Shown: piece by piece, positions 20,446-35,600 of the stretch
Position numbering within the stretch: position 1 is the first letter of the stretch
How the letters are laid out: each line of letters begins with the position of its first letter
NCBI RefSeq assembly: GCF_050948175.1
Contig: NC_135202.1
Span: forward strand, 7,750,001 to 7,814,000
Direction: 5' to 3'
Origin: Xylocopa sonorina
Taxonomy: Eukaryota > Arthropoda > Insecta > Hymenoptera > Apidae
DNA length: 64,000 bases
Notes under the pieces: generated by a model
Told to the model about the DNA's origin: nothing
Database searches by the model: none
What the model saw: the letters and a program-made list of their open reading frames with translations, nothing else
Made by a program: the position numbers and the translations under genes

Positions 20446-23400
20446 GGTAGTTTATTCCTCGCTGTGGAAATGTCCCGCTCGCACTTATTTATCGCAGAGG
20501 AGCTCTGTGTGCACGCGTGTGTACCACCGGGTAGACTTTACATTCCGCGCACGTACGCGCTAAAACCATTGACATCCGAAACATATTTACGGTCGATAAT
20601 CCTCATAGCCAGAAAGAAATATGGATGCCAATGACGGGCCGCGAAAAAAGTACTCCCCCGCAGATATATGATAATGGGTATAATCCTTCGATATCTTATC
20701 CTTTATGGGTGTTATTCATTTATAAGCGCTTTTGGATCACGTTCAATTCCCACCTCACCCTGCTATTCTTCCGCGAAGCCAACATTGCCAGCATCCTTCG
20801 ATGCGAAACCATTGGCCCGGCTTTACTTCTTTCCCATTTTTCATTAACACAATCAAGCTAGTCGTACGCGAAGAAACAATGGCTCCTTCGCCCCTCTGGC
20901 CCCCCAAAGCACGGCCGGTCTTCCACGGTGGAGAAAAAAACCTATAGATTATCCGAGGGGAGGCGATTGTGGTTTGTTGGCGTTTGTCCACCCCTTCGCG
21001 TACTTTTCGAAGACCGCAACGTGTAACTTCTATATCCCCGCTGCTCGCATAAACTTCGTTAGCTCGCGATACTTTCGATTAGATTCTAGACTTCTTTGAA
21101 TTTGTCTCCTCTTTTTCAGACTGTCCTTACTGCTTTTAGTTCTACGCGAAATATTTTCTGTTGATCGATTCTCGATTGGGATCACTTAAAGCTTGCCGTA
21201 CGAGGCTGGAGAGTTTGCAATTATTATTTTTCAGAATGTAATACTAACATTTTTACATCGATCTATTATAATTTAAGAACCAGGCAACCTTTTTTTCTTG
21301 CCAAGCAATTTATCTGATCGTATAAATTCGCGGTGCACATATTTTTTGCGGATGTCCAGAATATTCGTATGCTCTCGATAACAAAAGTACCATAAACCGA
21401 TGGTTTCCAGAAGCTGAGTCACAGCTATCGGCGCACGGTACCCTGGATTCGGCGTGCAAGCCAAGGAACGCTTGCTTAGCGGAAATCCTGCACGACTGCC
21501 AAACTTCCGTCCGCCTAGGACACGAGTCACCGGAAGAACAAGGGCGCCTTCTTTCTCCCGACTGATCGCGCTAAGGCCACGATGCTGGGGCTAAGTAAGA
21601 CAACCAATTAGAACCGTCGTAACGAGAAGATTGCGAGGAGTAAATAAACTAGTACTCTGAATACTTTATTAAAACTCCTTTTGAGATCATTTAAACGCCT
21701 TGGTTACCAAGAGCGGTACTTCGATAAATAATTGCACTCGTACTTAAAACTCTTATTATTAAACAACACTAAGAGTTACTTTATCTTTCTTTAACGTTTA
21801 CATTAAAAATTAGTCTGCTGCAATATCTCAGGTGAGAGACTCTTAGTTAGTATTTCAATTTAATTCGTTAATTTTAAATCCATCTTATTTTATATGTATC
21901 TGTGTTTAAGGAAGACATCTTGAACAAACGAAACATAGATATCCACAAGATATTCTCTCGTTCTTCCGCGACTGGCATGCTTTATTATAATAGTCGATCC
22001 TCGAGAAGATGTTCCGGGGCAACGCATCGCGAGACGGTGGGCGAGGGTAATCGGGGTAGCTTTAATTATCCCGTGGCCTCGTAACGTGCAATTAATTCCG
22101 AATGCGGTTTAGTTTAACGAACGAAGAGCAAACAATGTATTACCCTCGAAGCCGTCTGGCTGCAGGCGGTTATGTTGAATCGAAGAAGAGAGGGATCGAA
22201 TACGGGAAGAGGGGTCCTTTAGGCCACTTTGCCCGAATAGCACGAATCCGGAAGATAGTTGCGCACCCCTAGAAACGCTACTCTTCGTTACCCCTGTCGT
22301 CGCCCCATCGCGCTCTTTGCATCCCACCCGCGCCTATACTCTATCGCCTCTGAACGTTAAGGTTAATGCTCTGTGAATTTGTGATTGCCTCTAATGCAAA
22401 TCCAAGGTTTTAGCGGGAGCACGGCCTGCGAGCCTGCCATTGCGAGCAAATTTCGAGAAATCAACGAATCCCTTTCCTCCTCCGCGGTTTCCCTTTTAAA
22501 CGTGCCCGCGCATAATTTTATTGTACCCGCGCGCGGTTCCAGCCAGCGTTAATAAATGCTTGATTATGTTCCCGGGTAAACGCGTGTAAACGGTGTGAAT
22601 TTAAGCGGGACTTTGCTCGTCCCCTTTTTATGATCACGATTTATTGAATATTCTCTTAATTATTTGTACGAGAGAGTTTCTCGTTACTTTCATGTCTTTA
22701 AATAGGTCTCAGGTCTAATAGAAATTTTGTTCGATACTAAAATTCCTTTATACTTATATTTACATATAACTGTCCTAAATTTTCCCTGAAATTTGCAAGT
22801 AATACATATCACTGTTACCAAGAAAACTGCCCTACATCGCAATCCTCCATGCCTCCTGAATAAACGACCCTGTTCTCTCTTGTTCGTTCGCAGTCTATGA
22901 TCTTATGATTGCTTCCGACACAAATCCGGGGTTTTACCGCGAGCGAGTTTAAGCTTCTTAGAGCCAAGCTCTCAATAAGTGAACACGCCTTCGTACAGCG
23001 TGCACAAACGCGTACACGAAGCCGCACTTACGATACAGTTAAAAAGTATTCACCACCTAACATCCCCAATCCCCTTCGACGCTCTCATTTCAATCGACCA
23101 GAGTCAAACACTTCCGTCACGTTCGAGCGTGATCCCTCACCTCCTCCATCCCCTGTCCAGGCAATGAAATTAAGATATAGCGCTAATAATCGTAACGCGG
23201 CGCATGCACCAGCGAAACGCGAACCCCTCGTCGCACCCCTGACCCCATCCACGATCCTCGATCGCTCGAGACCCAATGAGCTCCTCTCCTCGATGCTCGT
23301 ACGAGGTGAAATGTCCGCGAGAATCACCCTTTTGGAAACCGTGGACCAGGGGAATAGGATGATCAACGCGGACGTAAACGGAGGGTGCGCTGGAGGGGTG

Positions 23401-26400
23401 GGCGTTAGCCGGAAGGACGCTGAGAAAAATACTATTCGAGTGAAACACACCGTGGAAGGTGAAGAAGGAAGGAAACGGAGGACAGGACCGAGGCTCGCGA
23501 AGGTAAGGGGGTGGAAGAAAGAAAAATTGAGAGGAGGAAAGGGCGAGAGTGGGCGAGAGACAGAGGGACGGTTAGAGGGAGAGAAGAGAGCAGTTCGCGC
23601 GAAGCGAATGACTGCGATTCGTCCAATTATCGGTTGGCACCAAAAGTGCTGGGTCTGGCTCGCCTGCCAAATGGGAAATAGCCGGCGAACTGCAGAGGCA
23701 AGCTATAGCCCGGCTATGGTCCTACGGACTCTGTGTGCGCGCGGAAACCCTCGGCCCTGTACCTTCTCTGCCCTCTCGCGCCGCGCTACGATATGAACTG
23801 GCAGAGTATAGAGGACCACCCTCGTACGATGTAAACGGCAGTCGGCGAAAGATAATTTTACCTTCTACGATCCGCTAGTGTTCCCTTCTTCCGGTGTCTT
23901 CTCTCCTATGGACTCCGGGGCTTCGTTAAGGATCGGCGAACGAGCGGCCCGGCCAGATCGGGGCTCGTATCGTTTCACTGCGCTCCGTGTCGAGCGACGA
24001 ACGACACGTGCAATTGGAAATTACTCAACCAGTGTATTTTTCAACTTGGAAATTTATTTGCTGGGATTGTTAAACATTTTTCAACTGTGCCACTCTGCGA
24101 GGCATCTGTGAATTTTTGTTAGGAAATTTTTGAGCGACGTAGGTGTGTGTCAATGATTTCTTTGGAGAAAGTTTTGACCCGTGTTGGGAACAATTTATTG
24201 TTGGTTTGTGTGTCATTTTAGATCGCTCGAAAATGAGTTTGGTATTGAAGTAAATCGGAACGAGAGAAGGAGGATAAAATTGATGTATTGTATGCGCGAT
24301 AATTTGGCCTAAATGTTTCAAACGTGCGAAGCGAGGCGTAGCTCTCGTTTTGCGATAGTGTTTTTTCAAATTGTATTTTACAACAGCCAAACTTGTCGAC
24401 AACCACGTCTACTGTTTACTGGGGGGTGTCACGTGCGCGCGCGAGTTGCATGAAAATTCCCGATGTAATTTCGGGAAAACGCATTGTTAGGGTGGTAATA
24501 TTCGGTATAAAGGGACGAAAATGTACAGCGCAAATGATACGAGCGAAAATTAAACGTTCCCATTCGCGAACGCTCGCTGGCGGTAATCAGACTTTTAATT
24601 TTAAAGTTAATTATACGTAAATTAATTTACATATGCTTGCATCCGTGCTGCGTCTGCCTTCCCGAAATATTAATATCCGTGAAAATACTGCTTCAAAATT
24701 TAAATGCCTTTGAGCCAAATACGTTTACATTATTCACGTGTTGATTCCCATAGATTTTAATTTTCAATTTGTTGTTCCGCTTCTATCGCTGTACATAATT
24801 GCGCAGAGCACCGCGAACGTTCGCTCGTGTAATAATCATTGCTCGAAACAGGAAACTGCCTCCGCGACGAGAACGTTTTACACGCGCGACATCATTGTCG
24901 TTTTCTTCTGCACGAGGGGTCGAAGGGGGTGGACGACGATGTCGGACGGTGAATCGTAAAACTTTTCGCCGATCAATCGTTTTCCTCCTTGTTCTTTGTC
25001 CTTCCACCGTTCTTGTGTGACATAATGCGCGCTGAGAAAGGTAAATGACGTCATTAACGAGGCTAAAGCGCTGACGCGCCGAGTATAACCCCAACCGTTG
25101 ACCCACAATTTACCCGTCCGGTTTCTCCACCCTTCAAGATCGATGCGTCGATTTCCGATACCCCGTACCACCACCATAAAGTTCGACGGGACTCTGCTGG
25201 GCATTCTACGCGACAAAGGAGCCAAAGGAACCTTCATTACACGCTATATTTCTATTTTTGCGAAAGCCAATTGTTGTGCCTTAGAAAACTATTCTCCATC
25301 TTTGATGAAACGCTAAAGAATTGTAATTAATTTCTATTCCATACGTTAAAAAATCCTTTCAATTATTACAAACTCAAGTGCGATGTTATATTTGAAAATC
25401 GAGCGTAGCGATGGAGAAAAGTGTCTTTAATTTGTTTTACTTTCTCTCTCGCTTTGGAAGTTAGCCCAGCATATAAAGAACAATCTGAGAACAAAACATC
25501 TGATCACCTTCTGTCTCGTTAAACAATCAGTTTTGTTCGAGCGGTGACTCGTGAGGAGCAAGGATTTCGCCTACGTGCGACGGCGAGCGAACGATAAGCC
25601 TCGACGTCCCCGTGGGCGATAACCAGCGGAAAATATTGTCCGCGCCATTCGTGAAATCCGATTATAATGTAGGGCCTGGTATCAATTTGTCGGCGCACGG
25701 GCAGGCAAGACGATCATCTTGTATAATTTAATGAGGTGAGCCGCAGTTATGTTCCTATATGATTCGGCGCTGCGTGAAATGGCCGGTGCTCCTGTATAGA
25801 CTGGGAATGGTAATTGGTGAGGTAGGTATGCAGATACACACCACATGCATTCTGGATAGAGGGGCGCGACACTAATATACTCGCTCGTGTTAGCGATCGT
25901 GTCCCCAGGATTTGATTGTCCATGTTGCCTGGAGAATTATCGAGTTCACCGGATTCTGCTGTAGCATTTACGAGCGGAAGTGCGCGTCACGATTCAGAAA
26001 CACCCGACTCATTGTCTGACATAGGAGATAGGCTGCGTATGATCGTTTCCTGCCGGTTCTGTGCCGCGTAGAATCCACCGATAAGCCCCTATGGTTTATG
26101 CATGACGAATCGTCGTTTTGTAATAGAAAATAATCGCGTTCGATTAAAGCAGAGTTCATGCGATTTTCTGACAGAGTATTTTGTTATATTGTAAATGATA
26201 AATATTCTGAAATAATAATCGGATTGGTGTTATTTGGGTAATGGTTGGATTAAGCCGTGCCATGAATTTTTAAGACACAAATCTATTGCGTGAAAGATCG
26301 TTGAACATGCTCCACAACCCGAACATTTGCTTCGCATGTCGGCAATTGCACGTTGGGGGTAAAAGACACTAATCAAAACTCGCTGATCGCTACAATGCTC

Positions 26401-27246
26401 CAAAAGATATCCAACAAAGTAACATTGTTCGAGCGATATTTTCTAAACAATACGTATCGCGAATCTGTCTCAAAGTACGTACAAATTAAATTGTTAACTA
26501 CGAGCCTAGCTTGTTTCTCATGAAATTGAACGATTTCCCCATATTCTTAGAACGCACTTAATAGAGACGTGCAAAATTCGAACACGAGAATGTCGTTTCT
26601 GAAATATAAAATAAACAAAAGCCTAATATCATTTCTCTCCCCGTTGGCAGATAAATTTCCACGAGAGACTTTTTGTTCCCGATTGTCCAACGGTGGTTGA
26701 TGGACAGGGCGCCAGCGCCAATATCAAAATCCATTCGCCCGGATGAACACCGTACACGGTTTTACGAATGACTCCGGTTACGAATGACTGCGGTTGTCGT
26801 CGCGGGCCGCCCCGCCAATAAAAATACTTTCAAGGAGATGAAATTGATATAAAGGGCAGAATGTGACAGTGATACCGTGAAACACGCATTACGTCCCATC
26901 CAGCAATCCCGTGCGCCGTTCCAGCGACATCGCTCGTCGCCATGTTGGACAGCTTTATTCTATCTCGCTGCTGTATGGAAAAGTTTCCACCGTGGCAAGC
27001 GAGGCCTCTGCCGCTATCTGCCATCCGGTCTGCCGGTGTTCCCCATTAATCTTAAATAATACCCGGCAAAAGAAGCTATTAATATCTATTTTTCGACGGG
27101 GGTTTTGTCGCTCGCGCGACAGTTTACGCTTCGGCGTGCGATACTGTGGCGGTCCTCTGACACTCGCCATTGGAGGAACAACGAGCTCGACCAGTTAACC
27201 CCTTATTTGTACATCGACGAGTCTGATTTGCAACGAGACTCTTGAG
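20446..27246. other. Non-coding stretch, no gene recognised
   Basis: Mixed AT-rich and CpG-rich DNA. The longest open frame (22,909-23,796, 295 codons from a TTG; 210 codons from the first ATG at 23,164) has no recognisable domain, becomes a Gly/Arg/Lys/Glu-rich purine run after 23,450, and is accompanied by long frames on the other strand, so it is read as chance. No RNA gene or transposon was recognised. Confidence 0.55.
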
Positions 27247-27671
27247 GACGAAAGAGAAATTTCGAAGCACAGCAAGTACAGAGCTCTGCGCAAAGCAACG
27301 CGTTTCGACACCAAACGCCACGACGACTGATAAGCTCGCGGATAATGTTGCGAGAAAAAAAGGTAGAGAAGTAACCAGCAACTTGGAGGAGAGATAGGGG
27401 ATGGATTGAAAGTTACCCAAGAATTTTGGGGACGAAAGAGAAATTTCGAAGCACAGATGAATGTCACAAGTCACAAGCTCACTCTCGTGATCTTAATCTT
27501 GGGGTTAACTGTAATAATACGCGAAGCAAGTAGAGAGTTCTGCGCAAAGCAACGCGTTTCGATACCAAACGCCACGACGACTGATAAGCTCGCGGATAAT
27601 GTTGCGAGAAAAAAAGGAGGAGAAGTAACCAGCAACTTGGAGGAGAGATAGGGGATGGATTGAAAGTTACC
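27247..27671 (+). repeat. Tandem duplication, about 170-bp unit, second copy enlarged
   Basis: Copy 1 (27,247-27,417) and copy 2 (27,430-27,671) share the opening GACGAAAGAGAAATTTCGAA and a nearly identical 3' block from TGCGCAAAGC to GGATTGAAAGTTACC. The offset is 183 at the left end and 254 from 27,287 onward, so copy 2 carries about 71 extra bases (near 27,453-27,525) or copy 1 lost them. Divergence is a few percent. Confidence 0.9.
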
Positions 27672-29627
27672 GGGTTGCAGTTACGTTGTTCGACCGCGTA
27701 TGCACCACCCCCGCGCGAGTTACACACGCGAGGGGCCCCGGTACACAAACACGCGTGCGAGAGGGTGAAGTCTTGTGTTCGATCGGGCGCACGAATACGT
27801 GTGCACGCGTCGGTCACGTATTTATGAGCTTCTCCTACGCCGTCTGACTTTAAATCGGGGCTAGGCTGTTTCGAACCGCCGCGGATTAATTCTAAGGCTC
27901 GTGAATTCTTTACGGCGCGCAGCCTCGTCGCGGGAATTAACCGCGAGCCGATTTGCAGATCGATGCGTGGTTCTCGTGTTCTTTATTCTGGTCGATCCGA
28001 TGAAAGCGGACATTTTTCGTTTCGAGTCAAAGCAAAAGCTTCGTGGAAAGTATTTGGAAATATCCTTTAAGGAATGGTACAGTTTTGCACGCGCGTGAAT
28101 GTGGATACGAGAAGCGTACGTACAAAGTGACAGTCAATTTTGTGATTAATGTAATCACTGAAAATATTCCACGCTTCTAACGACGACATAAGAAATACAG
28201 CAGTCGTTACCCTTGTCACGAATGATAAAACGATCGCAATAGCCATCTCGTTATTAATTTTTCTTCACGCGCGGCCATTTCATTCGGTCTTCGTTAATTC
28301 CTTCGCGCTCAGACGTTCGAAACGGTAGGGAAAAATCGACGGCTACGCGTTCGCGCATATACGCAATAGTCGAATACTCCTTTTAATTAATTACACCGGG
28401 TAACGAAGGGATATTAATCTAACGCGCGTTGCTATGTATCGCCACTAATGCATATACGATCCACTAACTGCGGTATGCATCCAATTAGAACGATAGTTAC
28501 GCCGATACCATAATTCCCGTATACCGAGCGATGGAACGGGAAGATGCGTTTTAGCTTCTAAAATCGTTTAATAATATCTTCGACGCGGCAATCATACCCG
28601 AAGCGAATAATCTATCGCCATCAGTCACGATATAGCTGCGGCGAACGAGCACTTGGAATAATTAATGCAATTTCCAGCGATACCGTGGTGCTGCCGTGGT
28701 GGTGGTGGTGGTGCTGATAGTGCGGAGGGGCGAGGGGTTAGCAGGCATGGGTGGTGTCGGCGGTGGCAGTCGGGGGTCGGTGGGCCTTCGGTTAATGTAG
28801 TTATAACCGTCGATTAATCATTCCTCCGGTAACTCTCTCGATCTACTTTTAAAATCGATCGACACTCGCGTCGCGCGCGCGCGGTTTTTCCTCACTTCAG
28901 GGAATTACATACGTCCTCGTATCAATTTTCATGAAAGGGGCAAAATTATCGCGGGCCTCGAGAATCTGGAATTGAATTCACCGGTGTGCAGGAAGCAATG
29001 GCCCGAGGAGGGCCACAGAGCCTCTCCGCTCCACGCCGTGGCTGCCGGCCTCCGAATGATGTATTAGAAGTAACTGCGGCCAATAAAAATCAAGCGCTTT
29101 CTTTGGCCCGCGTGATTTGTGGCCGATAAATCAAAAGACCGCATTTCTTACATGCACACCGTTCCACGCTCGGGAATACCACCCCCCTGACTGTGGTCGT
29201 GAGCGAGAGAACGCGCGCGCGTGCGACCGCGCGGGGGTGCAAACAGGCAGCCACGGTCTCTTGGCTGTTTCTTTGCGCGCGAACGGTCTACAGCGAGAGA
29301 AAGAGAGAGAAGAGGAGAGGAAATAAGGGGTCGACGAGTTTACGAGGTTTTCGAGGGACGAGCTCGTCGTGAGAGGCGTTAGGACACAACGGGATCGTTC
29401 TTTCCTGAGAACTGTTTCGAACGTTCTCGCGCGATCACGCTCGATAGTCGCTCGCAATGAATCATTTGATTACCGGGGAACTTATGATTTCTACTCTCAG
29501 CGGAAGGCAATTTACAAGATTGGTGGCCTGACGCTATAATGTGATAGCGTCGCTACCGCTCCGGGGGAAACAGCGACCGGTGTTACAATCGGTTAGCGGA
29601 GGAACGAGCTGGAAGGGTTGGAAAGAG

Positions 29628-29632
<5 letters not shown>

Positions 29633-29658
<26 letters not shown>
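29633..29658 (+). repeat. GA dinucleotide microsatellite
   Basis: Thirteen GA units; a potential GAGA-factor type site as well as a simple repeat. Confidence 0.95.
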
Positions 29659-29662
<4 letters not shown>

Positions 29663-32600
29663 GGTGGAATCGGGAGTTGAACGGGGGTGGCTCGCTGTTT
29701 GTGTTTTTAATTTTGCAGGGCCGTTCTGTATGCAGATATCTAGCGTAATTTATCCGGGACGGGGGAGGGAGGGCGTGACGGAGGTGTGTACGTGTGGCGG
29801 GTAGCCAGCCCTGCTCGTACACTGTTCACCACTGTCGGCGAGCTTACCGTAGTTACAGCTGCAAACTTTACAGAATCTTCCGCTTTTCCTATCCCTGGCC
29901 CATGTTGTTCCTGTTATCCTCCATATTGTTCGACGAATCAATGCTGAATGAATTCAATTCATTTTTATGCACGATCTACATATAAAAGAAATTTTATCTA
30001 AATCTGGTTTACAGGGTGTTTATCTTGACGTTTAGAATACCTTCAATGATTTCACTGAAAGTAAGTAGGTTTCTAAGTAAAAAATTATCGCGAGATTGTC
30101 CGTTTAACGAAATATTGAAGAAAAGCGACTTGCCGTATGCGAGGCGACCTGCAAGGGGTGCGCAAGGGTTTGATTACAACCTGGTCGAAATAAAAATCGC
30201 AATTCTAATGAGATGAAGACCAACACTGATAAAATGGTGTTTGAAGTTTCATTTTTTTACAAAAACAACCTCCTAGTCTGTAGACGCTAGAGAAATCTTC
30301 GTATTCCACCCCATACGATTACCCCCTTCCACGTTTCCACAATTTCATTAAAAACAGGGTGCCAACAATGTATTCAACCAACCAAAGCGATCTCGAGTAA
30401 AAAGCTGATCGTTCGAGTTACGCCGCGGCGAAATTAGGTGGATAAACAATTAGTGCAAATATTAATCAGTAATGAAACGGAACGGGATCGACGCGGCGGG
30501 TAAATTTCGGGATTGTAATTTCGCGGGAACGGTATCGTGTTTGCAAGGAGTTCCTAATGCCTTCCTACTTGCAACGGCAGTTCCGTTCTATCCAAATAAG
30601 GACGGCAAATGGTTTTTCCCCGAATTGGCAAAGACGCCAGCGCGGCACAGAGGAACGCTGCCCGTTGCTCCGGCACACTTCGCACGCGGGGCAAGAACTT
30701 AATTATCTGTGAAACAATAGCCAGCGAATTATGATTATTACCCGGGTAACCTTGCGAGAGAACCCGTGCGGCGGGGCTGGAGCGGCACAGTCTATCCGTG
30801 GTGATAAAAGTTGCGAGCGTAAATAGAGGGATTCAGTTCCGTTCCCCCAAGGTCCCTTCGTGAGCAGAATTGTGAGGCCGCCGATGAACGGTCTCTCCTC
30901 GTCCAGCCTTTCCTTCCCTCTTTCTTTCCCGCTTATCTAGCTCCCAAGCGCAGGACAACTTGCAACAGTATCCCATTTTAAACCCAATCTATATTCTTCT
31001 CCCCCTGAATCCCATTGTCAAGCAGATTTCCATCTTGGGAGACTTCGAATTGCCTCTTACACCCGGGCCAACCCAGCCAGCCAGCCAGACCTGGCGTCCG
31101 TTTCCGTTGTAACGTCACCTACCTCGTCGCGCTTCGAGGGCCGCGATAATTTATTCATACGCGTCGAAGGTGTTGCAAATACCCACCGCCTCGGTTGCAT
31201 CGAGCGTTGCATCCCCTGTCGCGTGTTCCCGCCGCGCGCGCCCACTCGCGTCGTCTAATCCGATCACTGGTCTTACTTGAAAAGTGAATAAACGCGAGTC
31301 GTACGTGCCGCGTCCGTACACCTCTATAATCTTCACGAAAATCCACTTGGGTAACTCTTAACGAGTTTACCGAGCGGCGAACCATCTAAGGAGTTAGAGG
31401 GCGGGGTTGGCAGGGGGTTGGGACCTAAGAGTTGTTTACGAAGCCACGAAATCAAATTCCGGCGATCTACCTTCGATGCAAATGAAACTTTGCGAAATTG
31501 GTTCGGAAGAGATTTATCCACTTAGACGGCGCTACTCGTGCGTAAAGGAGCGAAAGGGACCGGCGGCAAGCGGCGCGCACAGGGCTTCAGGGGGGTGACT
31601 TCTCCGCGGCCGTGACGCTTGCCTGGGAAATATGATAATGCCCGTAGCGACGACAAGACGAATGGCTTCCACTATCCCCTGCGTTGGTACCATCGCGGTT
31701 AACTTGCTGATTGGTCGTTGCCTCCGCGGTGAAACGAATTTTTCGACGTGCACGCGGTTTTTCGGGGCGTATCAGACACCACGCCGTATTTCATCGGCCC
31801 CCACCGTGTTTTCATCCCTGTTAACTGGGCCCCCCCATCCGCTCTTCTTCTCCGGCTGGTGATAATTCTTGAGTGTGTTTGGCCGCGTAAGGAAGTCGCA
31901 GGAACAACGGTTCGATTTCCTTTCGATTCTGCTCCGCGGGGTGTGAATAACCTTATTTCCAGACGGATCGAATTTATTTTTAACGGAGTTTAGTTTCTTG
32001 CGAAGAATAGATCTTTGTTTTTCTCTTCTATGAATCGAACTGCGACTGTGTTAAATGCACTCGTGGTTGAAGAATTGAGTTAGGCGGTCAACCAGGAACG
32101 AGTGACGATATTTCTCAGACGGAGGCTGCGATTGATTTATCTACTCGTAGTTTAAATATTGTTTGACGTGCGACGAGGGTGTTAAAAGTATTCTAACGTG
32201 ATTGGTATCGATGTTCCGCTTCTTCTCCCATCATCCACTCGTCCAATATCACAAAAACGTTCGAGATGAGATCGCACAGAGTGGGTACTTTTCGAAAGTT
32301 TCATGCCGTTAAGAAAACGAGTTCGAAAAACTGAACTACTCGTGAAGTTAGCTTCTTTGTAGCGTTGCACTCGACCGTTATTCACTTCGATAGTGGGACG
32401 AGATAAATCGATTAACGAATAAATTACCATCGCTTTCTACGTGCAGCAACTCCTCTAAAGAATTGTATTTCCGGTCTATTTGGGTATGGAAAAAATGGCT
32501 GACGGTAAGCTCGCGTCGCAGTTAGACCGTTTCAGTTACAATTAAGCCATCAGTATCGACAACTCTAAATCGTAGTCATTTTACGGTGTTTGCACAGTCG

Positions 32601-35600
32601 AAGTTTTGATCCCTTAGCACACACGAAGCTGGTAGAGATCTATACGTAAACCATGATATAGCCTCCAAAGTTTCATGCACCACAGGAACCGAATTGCTGA
32701 CCCGAAGGCGTCGTTGTGGGATTTCAATTAGTCCCCTGTCTCTTCTTCCACGAGCAATCGTGCTATCCCTTTGCCCTCATTGATCCATCCTTAACCTCTA
32801 TTCATTCATTGCCCCTTTCCACCCTCTTACAAAGTTCCAGTTCTACCATTTAGATTACCTACGATCTTCATTTGAATAGTCATGGTAATGGCTGTTTTGT
32901 GAGAAATTGCGAATTCTCGCCCCTTGTTACACGTTCCCTTCATTTTTCCCTCCGTTTACAAAGGAGTTCGAGTCTAACTATCTCGGAGAAGTTTGTTAAA
33001 ACGTTTCCGTATGTATCTTGACACGTCAGCTTAAAGACACGAAGCACGAATAATACTATATATCTGTTGCTTTAAAATATCTTATACATAGATTTATTAC
33101 ATTTTACAAGAGCTTAATCAATCCGTATTTTACTGCACATCGAATAAAACGGCAATAAAGTATTAACGACCAAGTGAAAATGATTATTTATATAAAAATC
33201 GGAATACAGAAATTTAATACCGTTTCGTAATTGAATTTTCGTTGTTAACCGCGTCGTTATTACCATGCGAAATTTTCGATACCAGTGTGCGCGTGAAAAA
33301 TTGACTAAAAAATACACCCGTGTGCAAGCATAACGAGGTGCGATGTATAACACTCGGCGGGATACGGCTGTTATTGGAGGAAGAATCGCGAGAAATTTTA
33401 ATGACGTTAAAATTCCGCGTCGCACCCTAAATTGGCGTCCGCCGAATCTTCGCGTTTACGTACGTTCGATCGAGATTTTTCATCAATTTCGCTAATTGGG
33501 ATGTACAGACACGGTAGTCATTTCACCGGGCGATCGATATCCGTTAATATCCGCTGCAATTAGAAGAACCTATCGGTGCAAGGTACGCGTGCCGTTCGAT
33601 TATCGGTTTTATCATATCGTGATAATGACGAGCCCCCGAATAAACGCAATAGCTTGTTCCAAATGATTCTAGCGCGCAACTGACGCCCGTTGATCCGATT
33701 GTAATGACCGCGTAATGCATAGATTTATCGTTCGTCACGCGATTTTCCACCCTCGTCCAAGTTGAATAACAGAAAATTACAAGCGAGCGCTCGTAAATTT
33801 CGAGGCCAGTTTTTGGCCATTTTTGCAAACAGCGTAATTAGATCGTGGATGCTTATAAGTGTAGGGAAATGAAATGCGTAAAAATATAGAAAATGTGCAC
33901 AGTATGCAGAAGCGTGCAAGATATTCAAAATAAAGTACAGGTTATAACATTTAGGGGATGAAATATCCAGTTTTGTACGAAAAGCTATTCAGAGATTGCA
34001 CATACTCTTCTTTATATAGTTGTGCCTTAAAAATATAAATTTGCGCAAACACTCCCAGTTTACATAATTATAATAGAGCTTATCGTGAAACTATTTTGTT
34101 AATAGAAATTTATCAAGGGAGAAGTATAATTTAAAGGCTAAAATCTACCACTTTGTTCGACCATGTCACTGTAATACAAATAATGAATGTAACTGAAATA
34201 GGAACGATGATTAAAATTCGCGGGACATTGGAGCTATCGAACGTAACACGCAATGTGAAATCATGAACAAGCTTATCACAACATACTTGAGGCATTTCTT
34301 TATGCATGCATTAATTATCTCGACAGTGCATCACTCGCTCGTAATATTTGAATCACGTCATGGTGGACTTATTTTTCAGTTTAAAAAGCATTCGAATGTT
34401 ATTTGCGAATAGTTCAGTTTGAGATCTGAATTATGCTCGAAGATTTTCGTTTACTTTTGAAATTACAACTATCGCACTTATTTTTACACTTTGAAAGCGA
34501 TACATTTCCATCCTATACGTACGTATTATACAATCGAGTTGTCTGTTCCATTAGTGAAACTGAATATTCCAGCAGAATATAATTCCACCCCCATTTTTGT
34601 TTTCAAATCTACCCTCGTGAAATTCGATTAAACGTACAGAGAACCCTCTGCGTTAAGTTCACCAAATTTCGCAAGAAAAGTCCTTCAGCCCTTTTCGCAA
34701 TATCTCCCAGTATAATTATAATTTATTTTACAATTTTATCTCTTCGACGAGCGCTCGCTCAAATTTCTCGCGTTGCGCTCTTCAGTCACGGAGGGCCAAG
34801 AAATTATCCGGAGGGAAAAAATAATCGCACGAGGGGCTATTTTAATTAAAAAACACGTTTCAGACGGTAGATTAGATCCCCGTGCTCGTCGCTAGCTGGG
34901 AACGACAGAGAAATGTCTGGTACGCGAGCACCTCTCGGACGTCCATATAAATAAGTCGATCGGGATAGGAAAGAGCACGTCATTATATTCATTAGAGCTC
35001 GTCCAAGCAGATAAAACTTAGCGGAATAATGGTGCTCGGCGTTATTAATGATCCCTGGTAATCTCTTCGTCTCTCCTACCACGTATTCCACCGCCACCCC
35101 CGCCCCCAGAAAGCCCGCGCTGCCTCTGTGCACGAACGAACTTTCTCTCGTGCATTTGCAGCCCGAAATTTGTTTCAAACCCCTTGCACCGGAGTTAAGG
35201 CTCGTCCGATTCATTCGAGCTATTATCCTTAACTGCATCCTAGCAATCACACGAGCCATTGTCTCATAGAATGGTTTCAGGTTTTACGTTTTCGGGCTCG
35301 TTTTTTACCCACGCTCTGCATCCGTGACGCGTACCGCGGATAAAACGTCCCACTGATATCGCGACGCTGAATATACGAAATGTTTCAATCGAACCCGTCG
35401 CGTGCATTCTTTGCGCGGTAAAAAAAAAACGACGTACTACGACGTCACGTGAAACTTAATCGAAACGTTTGTCTCTCGATGGAGATTTCAAGTCGAAGTA
35501 ATTTTTCCTAAAAGTTGTTATTCGATAGATTTTTAAAAGATTTTATAATAATTAATTGGTTCATTTTTATTTCTTTAGCATTTCGAAGGGACACGTTCGA

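Noticed and set aside
21675..21705. TGAGATCATTT, similar to the bantam microRNA 5' end
   Set aside because: The match stops after eleven bases and no pre-microRNA hairpin surrounds it.
22371..22940. Weak similarity between about 22,383-22,420 and 22,906-22,945 (GATTGC...AAATCC...GGTTTTA)
   Set aside because: Only about 40 bases at roughly 70% identity with no extension; not enough to call a repeat.
22909..23796. 295-codon + strand open frame
   Set aside because: It opens at TTG, has no recognisable domain, turns into a purine-rich Gly/Arg/Lys/Glu run and has long overlapping frames on the other strand. This is expected in stop-poor GC/purine-rich DNA.
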